Source of the DNA: Mnemiopsis leidyi
Taxonomy: Eukaryota; Ctenophora; Tentaculata; Lobata; Bolinopsidae
Direction: 5' to 3'
Length of the DNA stretch: 64,000 bases
Assembly: GCA_000226015.1 (NCBI GenBank)
Contig: JH152800.1
Coordinates: 138,432 to 202,431 of the forward strand
The position numbers were made by a program, and so were the translations under genes. The notes under the pieces were generated by a model. It was given only the letters and a program-made list of their open reading frames with translations. It was not told the origin of the DNA and made no database searches. Positions 22,484-37,400 of this stretch are shown here, piece by piece; position 1 is the stretch's first letter, and every line of letters begins with the position of its first letter.

Positions 22484-25400
22484 CTGAGAAAAAAATAACC
22501 TATCGTAAAAAATGCTCAACAATTTTCTTAGCAATTGAATGATTTTTTACCGAGGGAAGCTCAGTTTTCGACGAAAAATAGAAAAGTTGTGGACCTCGTG
22601 ATTCAAAGAAATTCAAATTATCGATATAACTTATAAACCACATACCTGGGTTAGTGTTGTTGTAAGGGACGATGGTAGGATCTGCGTGGACAGGGAAGGG
22701 ATCTAGCGTTATGAGGTGATTGTCCGCCTTTAGAGCAGCGTTAACGTAGGACACAGGGAGGTGTGCTAGTCCCGCGGTTTTCATGTCTAACGTTGGAGTT
22801 TTGCAGAGGAATCTGGAGCCTGTAAGGAAGAAGTTGTGGACCTTTGGGCGACAAATTGTCTTCGATCAGAATTCAGAACGCGTCACTACAATTATATTTG
22901 AAAACTTCACTGAATCACCAATAAATTTTAATAAAAACAACTGCTAACCTGACTTTACACAGCTCTCTTCAGCGTAGACGAGATTAACCGCCTCGAAGAT
23001 CATCCACAATTTCTGAACGCACTCCAGTCGGTACTCCTCCTTAAAGGCGATCTCGATAGGTATGCCCCCGGAACTGATGGAGCTGTTTACACTGAGAGAC
23101 TGAGGGATGGGGTTCTCAACCACCTCGAACATGGAGGGACTGTTCACCATACCTCCGTCAATCTTCACTTGGAGGCTCGTCTGGCCGATAACTCCTGCTC
23201 TAGTTGTACAATGTACCTGCGAGAGTAGAACTATAAGATGAGTTGCAAAGTCGTTTTGGAGTCTGTTGAAATCCAAGAAACTTATTTTCACTCGAGCTCA
23301 ACATCATACAATTTGACAAAAACGCTGTATGATATCATAAAACTACCTATTTAAACTTCACTGATACAGTTTACAAAAAATAGCAAACCTGTCTCTGAGA
23401 GGCCTTGTCAGTGACGTCACACAGTGTGCCCGCCACAACAACAGACATCTGAACGCCAATGTTTAGCTCCTCCCCACTGATGGTAAGGTCAGTACCACCA
23501 GCAGCAATCCCGCAACTTGGGGAAACGTTGTTCACCGTGTGTTTCTGAGGGATATCATGTTTAGAAAATATAGCTAACTAGCTCTTGGAGCAATGTTTAG
23601 TAGTTTGGTGTGAAGTTCTCAGCTTTTCTGATCTATTCCTGCCTAAACGCTGTGATCTTACCTTGTAGTAGTACATGAAGTTAGGGTAGATGTACTGATC
23701 TATTCCTGCCTAAACGCTGTGATCTTACCTTGTAGTAGTACATGAAGTTAGGGTAGATGTACTGATCTATTCCTACCTAAACGCTGTGATCTTACCTTGT
23801 AGTAGTACATGAAGTTAGGGTAGATGTGATCTTACCTTGTAGTAGTACATGAAGTTAGGGTAGATGTGATCTTACCTTGTAGTAGTACATGAAGTTTGGG
23901 TAGATGTACTGATCTATTCCTGCCTAAACACTGTGATCTTACCTTGTAGTAGTACATGAAGTTAGGGTAGATGTACTGATCGCCACTAGTGGTAACCTCC
24001 ACCAGGCCGTGTTTAGGAACTCCACTAGCTGCTGTCTCACACACAACCGCTCGGGAAACCTCAAAACCTTCAGATTGCACTTCACATGGTAGTCCTGAGG
24101 AATGAGTTGGATAAGGAAACTGTTGGTTAGTGACTTTTTGAGGTGCAATATTATTCAGATATTTTTATTCACTACGATTGTTTTTGTTATACATGGCTAA
24201 AATGCCCAAACATTTATGATGTAACCACAATAACAACGTGCTGTGTATTGAAGTAACAAGATACAAAAACACAAAGTGACAAAGTTACTAACCAGCTATC
24301 TTGATGGAAGTGATGTCAGTAGGTCTGCTCCCCAAGTTGGTCCCCCTGATCGTCACCAAAGTTCCTCCCTCCACGGGACCGTGTTTTGGCTCGAACGACT
24401 CCACAGTGAGGCCGACACAGACGGAGCTGTATGAAGAGGGACATACATTGTACCCTCCAGAAGTGAGGAGACACTGAGACAGCTCATCGCACCACCCACA
24501 TCGCTTGAGAGCGCCGTTAGCGCGGCAGGAGCTGCAGTCCTTACCTAGCACGTTACACCGGTAGATGTCTATTTGGGGCTGTCGCTCTGCTTCCACCTCC
24601 TTAGCTTTCCAGAGCACCTGTCGAGAGGATATGGGTTACAGAATAGCAGGAACTGAGAACAGACCAGCTGTCTTTACGGATATAAGGTTGGCTGGTATCT
24701 TGTTAAAGTCACCCGCGTTTGTCTTTCAACAAGTGTCACAGAACATTAGTCTAGTACGACATGGGTAGGATACTATCAGGGGAGGATACTATCAGGGGAG
24801 GATACTATCAGGGGAGGATACTATCAGGGGAGGATACTATCAGGGGAGGATACTATCAGGGGAGGATACTATCAGGGGAAGATACTATCAGGGTAGGATA
24901 CTATCAGGGGATAAGTAGCAGAGAGTACAAACCTGAACAGGAGCCACGACTTCTCCTATCTTCATGGGACTGTTAAACGTGTGGTTTGTAGCACACACGA
25001 TCTTGGTGCTGTTGACGTAGGTGCCCTCTAGTCGGGTCTCCTCGCCTCCAATGTTCACCACACACGTGTAATTGTCTTTCTCACCCTAAATTAGAGGTGC
25101 GTGACGTCATTATCATGCCGCATTGTGACGTCATTGTGTTTTAAGCGGTGCAGATTTTGAGATGTAAGTATTTTTAATTGCGTCCGTTTGAGATGCAGTG
25201 TGCTTGCCATTTAAGCGAGTCATAATAAAGTGACCACATTTCTCTATTTGGACAAAGCCATTAAATTTCGTTTAACTGCTGCACAACTTTGCAAGCACAT
25301 TAAACACTTAGCTCGAATCAAAGCATGCCATTTCACCCATTGTTCAAGTCGAGAGACATATCAAACAGTTACTCTACAAAATTTAAACAATCCCGCCATC

Positions 25401-28400
25401 TAATCGAAAGGTTTTAAATTTCGGGACATCTTCCGCTTTTGATAATCGCAGACGAAGTCGACGAAAATTGACACTAAATTTTCCATTCGGACAATTTTAA
25501 TGAATTCAACACTATAATTCCCGGAGGACTTACATCGAAGGGTTGGGGAAGATTACGGCCGGATACTTCCAGACGATGAGAGAAACCAGCGGGGATGTAA
25601 GAAATTCCGTAGTTAAGAGCTGGACACTGATGAGGTTCGGAGATGTTGTCACAGATCTGGTCACAACGGTTGTCGTATGTGCACCACCCACAATCAACAG
25701 CCGCGCTAGTGCATGTGCTGCACCTGTAGGAGGGTTGAGGTTGTTATCATGAAGTTTCAATTTTGATAACTTCCTTAAAAGTGAAGAAAACATATGATAT
25801 AACTTTGTAGGCTTGAGATTAAGATGGTTTTAGAAGAACATTCAAAACCGTTACCAATTGCGCAATATCCGGTTTCTTATCGAATTGAATGACTGAAATT
25901 CAATTAATTTCCTTATCGTATCCTTAAAATTTCCCACGTTAACTCAGCAGTTCAAAGAAGAATCCAATACCAGATTAAGCAACTCTTTAGTCCCCACTCT
26001 CCAACAAACGTTAACAGCCCATGACTCTCAAGGCTTTCTAAGAGGAACGCCCCCCTACCAAGCCCAACGTCACAGGTAAAAGTAAATCTCCCATATTGCA
26101 CTCACGTGGTGTAGGATTCACAGTTGAAGAAGGTGAACGCTCGCTCCGAGGTAGCGAGGACTGTGTCTCCGCTAATAAGGGAGAAATCCACCATGTGTTG
26201 GCCGTCTATCGGAGGTCTTAGGACGGGAATCTGAAATTTAATGGAGTCAGAAAAGTGGTCGTGACACAAAGTGATTTCATTGGATTGACGTCAAACGTCA
26301 GGACATAGCGGCGAGCTGCATGGGAAAACTCCGTAATGTCCTAAATATAAAACCTAAAAATGACTTCGGCAAAAAAGTATTAGAGGTGGAAAATATCACC
26401 CCTAAATGTAAAACCAAAACATCACTTACCAAACACACGATCTGCCCCTCCTCTCCAACAGTAGCTTCTCTTAAACCGTACTTCCCGAAGTCACAGCTGA
26501 TAGGGGTACCCTCAGGATACTGATTGTTGGTCGTCACAGTAACCTTGTTTCCCTCTCGCTGAGTTCCCATACTCATCATGTTCGGTTCGATGGCGGTGAT
26601 GCTGGTGCACGCTCCCTCTGTACGCCAAACATCGCTGGTACACTGGTGTTCGGGCGTACACCGACCTGCCATCTCACACCACCCGCAGTGCGGGTCTCGG
26701 ACTTGTATACACTTCTGACAGTCGGCATCCACGTAACTCGCACACACCGAGATCGGTCTGGTAAACAGCTGAAAATGGCTGTGTTAAAGAGATTGAACGA
26801 CATGTAAGGCTTGCCGGGTGTCAGATGAAAATTGAAGATTTTTAGGCACGCCCAAACGTGCAAAATAAACCATAGATTGTCTCTTGATCAGCGTTAAATG
26901 TGTATCAGGAGGGTTTCAGTCAAGAACTGATATGGCCTGAGAAGCAGCAGCAAGGTAAATACAACTTACCGAGTTTTCTGTCAAGATCAACACCTCTGCT
27001 TTCTGAGATAACACCTCGATTTGCAAGACTTTGGATGAGAGCGGCTCTGGGCTGTAATCGTCTATATGATGAACTCTGTCCACAGATTCGATGACATACT
27101 GAAGAAAACGTGGTTAAACTGACGCGCGCAGCATAAAATGGTTGATAAAAGCTCGAAGATTTCTCTTCGCGCGTTACGTCAAGTCAGGTTTATTTTAGCA
27201 CATCGGGTAATGATAGTTACTTGTCAAAGTATACAATTCTGCTACTTATGTTTGGCCTTTACAATGGTTGCTGGTGAGAATCAAACTATTTGATTGGATG
27301 ATCAGCAAGCAGGTTCCAGCCTGCATTCCAACAACTAAGTGATAGGTCCACATTCACGACATTAAGGTTCAACAGAGCATTCTACAAGTCAATGAGGAAT
27401 ATTTCCAAGATTTAACCTTGGCAAAATTTAAAATTTTCATGGCAACTGGCAAGGAACAATTATTATTTTACGGAAAGTATGGCTAAATTCGGGTATTTAG
27501 CGGAAGAACCCACATAATCGACCAATAGAGGTTGGTGATGCATGACACGCGAAAAATTACCACAAAACCACTAATCCTAAAATGCATGTTCAGACACGTG
27601 ATATTTCAAAGTTCTCAAGCCATTTGATATGCATTCTGTACAAGTGAAATCCATCATGTTGACAGGTATTCATTCTGCGTCAGTACATACAAATTTAGGT
27701 TCATTTAACGGTCGCTATTATCACTAGCCTATTTTGCTTACTTTTGGCAATTTACAAGATTAAAGGTATTTACGGTAGGCTTCAACTTGTACATGTTAGG
27801 TACATACATGCAAATAGAGAACGCAATATCTTTGGTCAAAGAATTATCTAGGTTTGAGTGTTAAATTGAAAACACATTACATCTGCCACGGCGGCTGCAA
27901 TAATGGCTCATCCTCACATTTCAACAGATCATTGTGGTAGAAAGTTAACGTAGGAACCATCTTTAACACGAAACTGAACACAAACTTTTGTACAACTCCA
28001 TCAGCACTTCAGGGCAAATCACCGACTAGGAAATTAGAATGACTCGGCCACATAAAATATTCAGCTGAATATTAACAGCAATATTTTTTTTCCATATTGA
28101 ATAGTTCGAACTGTCGAGTATAAGGACCGGAGCAGAATATGTCCGGCGATAACAAGTGAGTGGTAAAATCATCGCACCCTCCTCCTAGAACTATATTTAC
28201 AGAGCAGAAGTAGAAAACCAGACAGATAGGAGTTATAACAGTGACAAGTTTCAGAGTCTCAGAGTGGTAGGCACAACACTTAGACACGGCTATACTTTTT
28301 GCAGCGGCTAGGTAAACTGTGTAGCGCATGAATATTCACATTCGAAACGATTTGTAGATTAAGTTTTTAAAGAAACAAATCAGGATTCTGGAAATCTAAA

Positions 28401-31400
28401 CATTGGGCTGATTACTGCCAACAATGGCTGAGACAGTTGCTTACCTTGTGAAGAGAGTTCTGATGGTGGTGGTCTACACCCAGGAATATCTCCACTACGC
28501 CCTTTACCACGTTAGTAGCGATACTCCGCACATAACCCTCTATTAACTTAGCACTGCTCGATCTCAGTTTCTCGCTCACTTCCAGGGGGTAGTTGTCGTT
28601 CCTGATGTTGCACGTGCAGACATCCTCGCATGTCGTCTGAAGAAGGGGCAGGGTTAGAGTTAGCGTTTTGTCTGGGGTGATGTTGTTATTGGTGGGGTAG
28701 TGATTATGTACTGACATAGTGACCGGGGTTTGAGAACGAGCCGTTCAGAGGGATATAAATAGCATGTATAATGTGTTTGTATGTGATCTTATTTACAATG
28801 GGAGATGATAACACGGGGGTAATGTGGATATTTAGGGTATTGATCAGTTAGAATATCACTTAGTGCTATCTTATATGTGCACTGTAATTTACCTGAAACG
28901 AAATTACATCTCTCTCACACAATGCTACACTGACAATACCTATCCCTTACTCGCATGTGTACTCATAATTAATTCTCATTATTGTTAGCCATCGAATAAA
29001 TGTAGCAACATTTTGATATAATGGCCTATTCAATTTAGTCTCATTACCAAGCATGTTAATGACTTTTCCATTAAAGGGCAGTATTCATATCATTATTGCG
29101 GTATTGTCCTTAATAATCCATTGTCAAGGATAAGTTCAATAATCATTAACTAGACATAACTATTAGCCATACAACCTCGCAGTGATAAGTTCAATAATCA
29201 TTAACTAGACATAATTATTAGCCATACAACCTCGCAGTAAATAAATAAATTTCCTGAACTAAATCAAGTAAGGTAACGAGTCTTGCTGAAGGGTTCTCAA
29301 CTTTCTTAAAAGTTTAGCCGTTCAATCATTATACCCGGTATGGGTTCAATATCTGCCTGATAGATCGCCCTTTTAACTTTGACGGTTAGCTCGGTGATCA
29401 CTGCGCATAGTGGGTGGTCTCACCGCTCGAAATTCTAGTTTTAATAAACCGGAACCCAGGTACCTTTACTTTACTTCGTGGTAGATCGGGAAGTACCTTA
29501 TTATATTTGATGACTAAAAACTATTCAGAAAGTTCATAATTTGAAAGTCCAATTTATGCTATAACTTTATAAATAACCCGGTCAACTAGGAAATCCTAAA
29601 TCTGGTAAATGCTATCTCGTTATCTTCTAGAATTTCCTTCACTGCTAAGTAAAGAGTACTTCACAGTGATTGGGTTTAGCAAAAAGTCATGAAGAGCTGA
29701 TTGTTCCCTCTGATTGAAGATTTTAAACAAGTGCAGACGCCAGATGCTGAATGATTTATCTTTTCAGAGAACCTTCTTCGGATTGACTTAACCCTAATAT
29801 CACAGAGCGATTTAAATCAATGTGATTTTCTGATGTTAGATAGCTTCAATGGAATAATTAAAAAGTTCAATAATTCGATGTTGGTGCGAATCTAAAATCT
29901 AAATGACTAGGTACTGTGGTTCTGAAGATCTCGCCTAGATAGCTTTAAGATAGGTATTAGACATCTTATCAATGCATAAAGAATCGGACAACATCTTCTT
30001 AATTCTTGATTAAAACGTTTCTGTCATTTGTTCTTGTATGTATTTTAAAGAAAGACTAGTATTTGGAGACGGAGGGGATGCATTTAACCAAGCATGAACA
30101 TCTGCTAGTTTAAATGAAGCGAGCACGGTCACGTAATGGCTAGTAATGGTTGAGAAAGAAAAAATCTGCACGATCTTGGACCCTTCTATTTTCCCATTTA
30201 ACTAGAAATGAAGGGACCTGTACAGTTTTTGTGCTTTTAGAGACTTTTAAACTTTTTCGGTCGAAATTCCAATATTGAGTAGAAAATTTGTCACTTCACT
30301 CGGGAATGAGACAAATCAAGCGGAAATTATGTGGAACTGGGGACGCCCGGTTTATATTACTTTTCGATATTTAACTTTGTGGACAAAATATAATGGGCCA
30401 AAATCCAATATTTAAATTTAAAACATTTCAGCCTACTGTTATTGTTGCTGTGTTGGTATAGATCCAGAAAAATACAAAGCGAACCTTTAAAAAGTTCAGT
30501 TAGCACAATGACTATGTAACATATCACGTGACCTTGGAGTAGGTTGACCACGTTACCAGGAGGTACTACCAGGAGGTACTACGGGGAGACCACCACAAAC
30601 CCGAATACTGTTCTGTCAAATCTCCCGCCGCCCGTCTCGATACGACAAGAACTATCAAAATATGTTTCTCATCACTGTCTTCCTTTCTAGCGGTCCATAT
30701 AACTCTATGGTGGGATAACTATTACTGACATGCCTGCCGGCTGCCACAAATATTTAACCGTATAAACTCTCCTTTTTGTCAAAATTTCAGTATCACAATA
30801 AGAACGACCGAGCGATGTTCTGCGGAGTTAAGCTGTCACGAAGTTGATATAATCGAGCTCAACTCCCCCCTCCCTGATTACTTTGACCGGTGGATGGCAG
30901 AGGGCTTAATGGGAAATCTGTGACAGTGTCACGGACCACGGTAGACGCGGACCGTGTGATCTGTTATCAGTGATACACACCGGACATGTGGTCGGTAATG
31001 GTCCCGGACGAGCATGAGATTTGCTTGTCGGGTGTGAGCGAGGAGTGGCGTACTGGCGTGTTATGACGTCATCCGGAACAAGCTGGTCGTGGCGTTATCC
31101 GCCCCAGGGTGATTGGGTGCGTGGTCATCACTGTGAGGGAGATGGAGACGTTAGTGATCAGTTCCGGTGGAGAGTGACGAAGAGAAACAGAGTGTAACAT
31201 TGTAGTCTGTAAAGTAGCAAGTACATTGATTGCACAAGTGTGTGTGGTCCTTCAACATTATGCCTAGCAATCTCATCACCTGAGCAGAACGAGAAGTTGC
31301 CGAGGTCACGTGATCCAAGCATGACCTGCTCATTGGCTGGCGAGCCGGAGAGGCGATGAGACGAAACGTCGGAATACACTGACCACGTGCTGTTCCGTTA

Positions 31401-34400
31401 CCACGATAAGTGTTGCCTTGGTAACAGGCTGGTGTGTGTAGTGAGCTACACGTGTGTAGATTACACGGTGAAGTGCAGGGAGCTGACTGTCACCGAGCAA
31501 TCATCTCACGAAGCTTACAACCCATATCCGGACCTAATTTAGTGTTTTTGAGGTGATTCTGCTCGTAAGAGATGAAAGAATTGGACTCCCTCTCAAAACA
31601 CCATATCTCAAAATAACAAACTCGCCATCCTGACGTTTGACTAAGCCGTGCGTGCACCAATATAAGTTCGCCTGATGCCGCTACCGAGTTTAACTCCTTT
31701 TAAACCCTGGACTGTCAGCACAGTTTGAACGTGCCGGTCGGCGCCTCACGCTGTGAACCTACGAAAAACAGCACATAAATTATCCGACATGTACGACACC
31801 TTGAGAAAAACAAAGCACTAATTTAACAAGGTTCGATTTAAGTGCTGTTTTCATCACTTAAATTTGTTTTTTGTACAAAACCTTTGGTGTAAATATGCAT
31901 ATCATGACACACGCTTTATACACTCAACACAAGCTCATTGTACATTCAATACACCACCTGCCCTGAATTTCCCACGAAGTGTCCATCCCATTTCCGGATA
32001 GCGGACACGTCTTACCGGCTGATAAAGAGAAACTCTACCTGCTCTATAACATCTACATCACACAATAGACTAGAGCTAAACATGATAATATTTCTTCTAT
32101 TATCTCCTATCTCCACAATGACATGCACGATTACCTAGAATCAATAGATCGTGAGTCTACAAAAGGCTAACGATCATCAGACTGACTGCCTATTACAGAA
32201 TTATTCTATTAGTAATACCTATCCCTTGCTCTATCGCAAGAGAGATTATTTTTCAAATTTTCACTAGAGGACAAACATGCAGTCCCAAAACTGCGATTCT
32301 CCCTGACGAGATTAAAAGACTGAGGACTCTGGCAATAACTGAGATTGAAATATGTTTGTTACGTATGTTCCTGATTGAACTATGTTTGTTATGAATGAAA
32401 GTGGCTCCGTGTCAGGGCATATCCAAGTACGACCATTTATTCCCAAACTCACCAGATTTGGTGGTATAATATTGAGCTGTATATCTTTAGGCGATAATTA
32501 ATGAGGGGGCGCAGCCAGCTCGAGAAAGAGGGGGAGAAATATACCCCAAACTCAGCCTACATCATCGTATTAATCATAATACTTTGAATGTGCTGAAGCT
32601 TGAAAGACCGGTTATTCCTTATATGGTATGCCGGCGGTTAGTTAAACGTGGACAGATAGTAAGAAAGTTAAGTAGGAAACGATAGCTGACTGATCTGCAC
32701 TTTACAACTTTACGTAAAGAATTACTTTTAAGGTCAGTGACTCCATATTTGTGACGCTGGCTTTTAACTAGTGGTGTTGGACCTTTGTGACTTTGGTACA
32801 TGGCACTGTGTGTTGTGGGTACAGCGTGTGTACGAAAATACGTTTAATCGACCTGATAAACGAAGCTGCAAAAATGTGCTGGCTACCGTCGTCATTCTAA
32901 TCCCGGAACACAAAACGGCGATAAGTTCCCGTGTATATTGTGGAGGTTGATGTATATCGTATACAAATAGCACATCGGTGATGTGTTTTACAGTGTATAC
33001 ACTTTATACCTTTATACATTCTAACTACAGCATCATTAATCAATCTCATCACCATAACGACGAGGTTTACAATGAGAGTTATTTACTGATTAACTATCGC
33101 ACTTGTACGACTACGTTGGTTCTTCAACCTGCAAATTCGCTGCAAATTAGGCTGTGGATGTTACAGGGTCACGCTGTATCGATATGATGAATTGTCCTCT
33201 AATTGCATTCTGAGGTTTTGTCCAACTCAATTGCCGAATGCCATCGGAAAATGTAACTTAATTGAAGTTCAGCACCCATTTAGTACCCGTCACATTTCGA
33301 TTTAGAACGTGGACCTTGCAATAAGTTCCTCTGAAGTTCCAGCTAACCAAATATGTGTTACTTTATCGAATGTGTAAGATAAAGATATCTTTAAGCGATC
33401 ATTCCTTCATTTGAGGCATCTTCCCCGAGCATAATAGATGCATGATTGCTTGACTGCTGCCGTGCCCGAACAATTATTTGAAGTGGCTTTGTATCGGAGA
33501 AGTGGGAAATGTGCAAATTTAATCCGAGTATTTTTAACCTCCACGACTCTTCCACTATCTACCACGACTCTACCACTATACTTGGAAACACAGCATCTGT
33601 TCACTGCTGTTTTAAATACATAATATCTGTTACATTGTACGACTATCATAATCTGAAATTTAATTTACAAAATCGTTACAATGCGACAATTTTGAAAATC
33701 TAACAATTCCGTTATAACAAGCTTTCAATCCAGGTTTAAATTATTGTAAAATTTTACCTTATGGAGGGTCCCTTAAAGTAAGGCAGGTTTAGGTGCCGTC
33801 TAAACTGCAATCTCAGGGCACGCGATTTGACGCGCAGCACGTGCAGCCATTAATCACGACGTCGTGTATTGTATACGCTACCCAGCACATGTGTACCAGC
33901 CAATCAGCAATTTGCTTTCAGGGTGATCAGCCAATCAGACTGCCGCATTTCGACCACGTTATCTGGACCACCTTTGTTGACTTGGAAATGAAAATTGGGC
34001 ACGAGAAGGTGTTATTGTTTAGAGGTGGGTTAATCTCAGATTAAAGCTGATAATTCATGTGCGGGGGAAGTGCTGGGAAGGCCGGATTACTGGACAATAT
34101 TGTTAATGAAATTGAAACGTGGTCCATTGTTAAAGGAATTCAAGGGACTTTCCGCAGGAATATTTGTAGCGAAATTAGAGACCTGGCCTCTAAACGGTAA
34201 CCAACCATCTTTATAGTTACACGGACATGAATCTTAGAATTAATAAAAGTTCGCAAAATATCGATAAACCTGAGCTTAACATCCTTCTTCTATTAATTTC
34301 CATCGACAACGAGAGCAACTAATCTGCCCTTCGCACCCCAATAAACTTCCAATAAACCCACCATTTCCTCACCCTTAAGAGCGGGCCAAGCTGCAAACTA

Positions 34401-37400
34401 GGCGAAGAGTCCTGCCACGCGCCTAATGTTACTAACACAGTACAGCTGGACGAAGTAAAGTAGGTAAGTGTCAACTGGTTCACTCTGACTTCCGGGCTGC
34501 AGATAGCCGCGTGGTGAGGGCTGTAAGTACCATTACCGGACCGTTAAGTGCTTACACAGGTAGCCCTACAGTCGAGTAGACTTGGTGGCGCCAGATAACG
34601 TGTAAGTTTGGTTAGAGACACTGTATGTAACTATATGTAAGGTTAAGTTGTAGCATCATGATTCATGAGCAACAGTTGCAGTGTCCCTCGACTTTGTGAG
34701 TTGAGGGCGGCTGATTCTTTGAGAGCAGGTCGATGAGGGAAATGTAAGTTTTTGGTGTGGCACCGGCCCGGCTAGTCCTCTGCAGACAACAGGCAATAGA
34801 CTTAACGTTAGTGTGTTCAGAGTGGTTTATTGAGGACATTTAAGACAGACAAAGGTTGAGCTGGTTTGACAGGAGATAAAATCTCGCCTCATTGCACAGT
34901 GACAGGTACAGGACACTGCCCAGATGAACATTTCACAGATAAAGGAGTGTTCTTGTTAAAGAGCAGTGTTAATAAGGACCGTCATGACTGATATATATCT
35001 CGTTACAGTCAGATAACATCATCACCCTGACTTAGGAATGTGAAGTTCAGCCAACAGACTTCTCACTTTCACTCTTACTGCCTTGCATTTCCAATTCAAG
35101 TCGCTAAATGTTACGTCCAGTCGCAATTTCAAATTTAATGCTGTCTTGATCTCAGAGTCTCAGGTCTGTCAAGACAGCGAGGCGTTTGAAATGGGAGATG
35201 TGCAAAATGTTAAAAGTCAAGTTCAGAGCGATCTGAAGCCGTAGAAATAAGGGGGAGATTATCTCCGTATACTCTATTATTGTCTGATTAAGTCCTAACA
35301 TTATGATCGATTATCAAGGGCTGACCTTTCGTCTCGTTTTTGAGAAGTGTGAATGTCGAAGAGGGCCGGGTCAAACCTTGTCAAGATAACTATAAAACGT
35401 GGACCGCTGCCCAAAATTATTCCCGGACAACGTGAACACGAACTCGCACTATAATTTGATAGATTTGTAGGGCTTCAGACTTCAGAACATTAAACAACCC
35501 GTGACCTGGGCTAAATCAAAACTTTCACTAACTTTTTCATCTTTGTTTAAGTTGACCCAAGATCATTAGTGAATTCTATTCAGACATGAAATTAAATAAT
35601 TGTGAGTACACTATGCAGGGATACATGTAATGCAGAAATACTCCAGCCATTCCTTTTTGTGCTTACATGAGCTATTGGACGAGGTTGTGCCGCAGGAACA
35701 ATAGCTATAGAAATTCTCACAAGGTCTACCAAGTATTCATGCAGCAAAACATTGCACTTTCCAGTCCAACTTCCAAGCTGCAAGGCCGTTGTTGGAAAAG
35801 TAGTAAATAAATTACTGGATTCCAGAATATGCATGCAGAGGCACAAACATGGATACGTCTTATAATTAGAGCATCCTGGACTCTATCTTATAAGCGTAGA
35901 CAAGTGAAATTCGAATTACCGTACTGAATTTTTGTTAACCCTAATTGATTACGATTAGCATAATTACAAACAACAATTCATTTTCCGAAACCAGCACAGG
36001 ATTTCATGGACTCTATAAAAGTCCTAACAAGGTTGATACCTTGTTTTCTCTTTACTCTTATCAATCATCTAACATGAAGCATTTCCAGCAGTTGTCAGGC
36101 CAGGATGTGTTAACCACCCCTCTTCTATCTCCGTGATGTGAAACTTGTGCCAGTCTGATCAAGTTGTCTCCAGACACAACGTCTAGCACGCCCACGTCGA
36201 CACTTAACTCCTAGTTCCTACCTTCCAAGCCAGAAAACTTACACTCTCAATACAAACATCTGACTCCGACTTGAACTTGAAGTCCAAAAACGTTAAATCA
36301 GGATATGAAAAGTGACATGTGGATATCTCTCAAGTTGCACGTGATGACGTTTAAATGAAATGTGTCAACTTGGCACGTGTTAAAGTTCCCTAACACCTTC
36401 AAATTGTAAAGCTGCTCCGAGCCACCGTGCTGGACCTCCCTGTATCGGCTGAGAAATGGCCGAGTACCATGATGACAGTCCATATCTGATATTTAATGGA
36501 AAGTTTGATTGAAAGACTATCCTAATCATGAATCTGTTCAATAAGCAATCACTCTTGAAAGCTTTAAATCTGAATAAGTGTCGATTAGTCCATATTTATA
36601 TCGACGACGCCTAGTCGGTAAACTAGTGAACTTGCAAAACTCTCGGAGAGTTCAGGCAGTGAACATCGACATAGATCAGGTTAAAAATCTGGTTAAATCT
36701 CCGTAAATCTGTGTAAATCTCCTACTTTACAGATCCAATATTGGGACTCTGACTTTGACTGTAGGAATAATGGCTCCACCATTTCGTTATCCTCCGCAAA
36801 CAATCCTGCTCCTCCACAAACTTTAATGTTACAATTAGAAACAATTAGATTAAAATTAGTGTCCGTTCCAGAATTGTAAGGGTACCACTTAGGGAACATA
36901 TTATGCTCTGACTCTCTCATTGTATCAATTCAAGATGCTCTTAAGTCATCTTCATGCCCTTTAGTCTAACATTACCGGATTGACATTCACAGTCGAGACC
37001 ATGAGCTGGACCCTGATTACAATAATTAGCCGCCCTGGAATTCTGGAAATAAAACCACTGTAAAACTACAAGACTCCACCGCGTCGTCATTGACAGAAAA
37101 GCGGTGGCAGTCGGCATATTTGTAAGAGGGGCATGTTTAGAGCGATTTAATATCCATGATATTTACTGATAGAAATTAGCAGGCTCGATAAGAACAAACA
37201 CATCGACACCCTCTTTTAACGCCTAATCAGACACAGCCATCATCCTATTGTGTCGGTAAACATCTGGAAATCTGCGGAGATTTTTCCAGAAAATCTCACT
37301 TCAATATCTCATTGCTTTATTGCTATCTCAATGCAACTTTAGGAATACGATAACATTATGTGTTTGGGTTGCCAAGTTTTGTAACTTAATAAGTACGGAC

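Larger units (their letters stand above)
22646..28636 (-). other. Plexin exons 6-16: end of sema, PSI and IPT repeats
   Basis: Residues 375-1108. Exon 6 carries the last sema strands ([10 protein letters not shown] then EIFLGVD) and exon 7 the hinge strand. Exon 8 starts PSI-1 with DADCQKC and [11 protein letters not shown]. Exon 10 has PSI-2 ([14 protein letters not shown]) and exon 12 PSI-3 ([16 protein letters not shown]). IPT repeats show the plexin pattern in exon 12 ([20 protein letters not shown]) and exon 14 ([20 protein letters not shown]). These form the extracellular stalk. The 3' end of exon 13 has been copied into the next intron (see the repeat at 23628-23980). Confidence 0.9.

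Noticed and set aside
23628-23980. CRISPR-like or satellite interpretation of the repeated units
   Set aside because: The units are direct copies of the exon 13 end and donor without unique spacers, in an animal gene.
24761-24976. Plus-strand open frame with repeated Gly-Tyr-Tyr and Leu-Ser-Gly-Glu units
   Set aside because: It is the translation of the 16-bp minisatellite in plexin intron 11, opposite to the gene.
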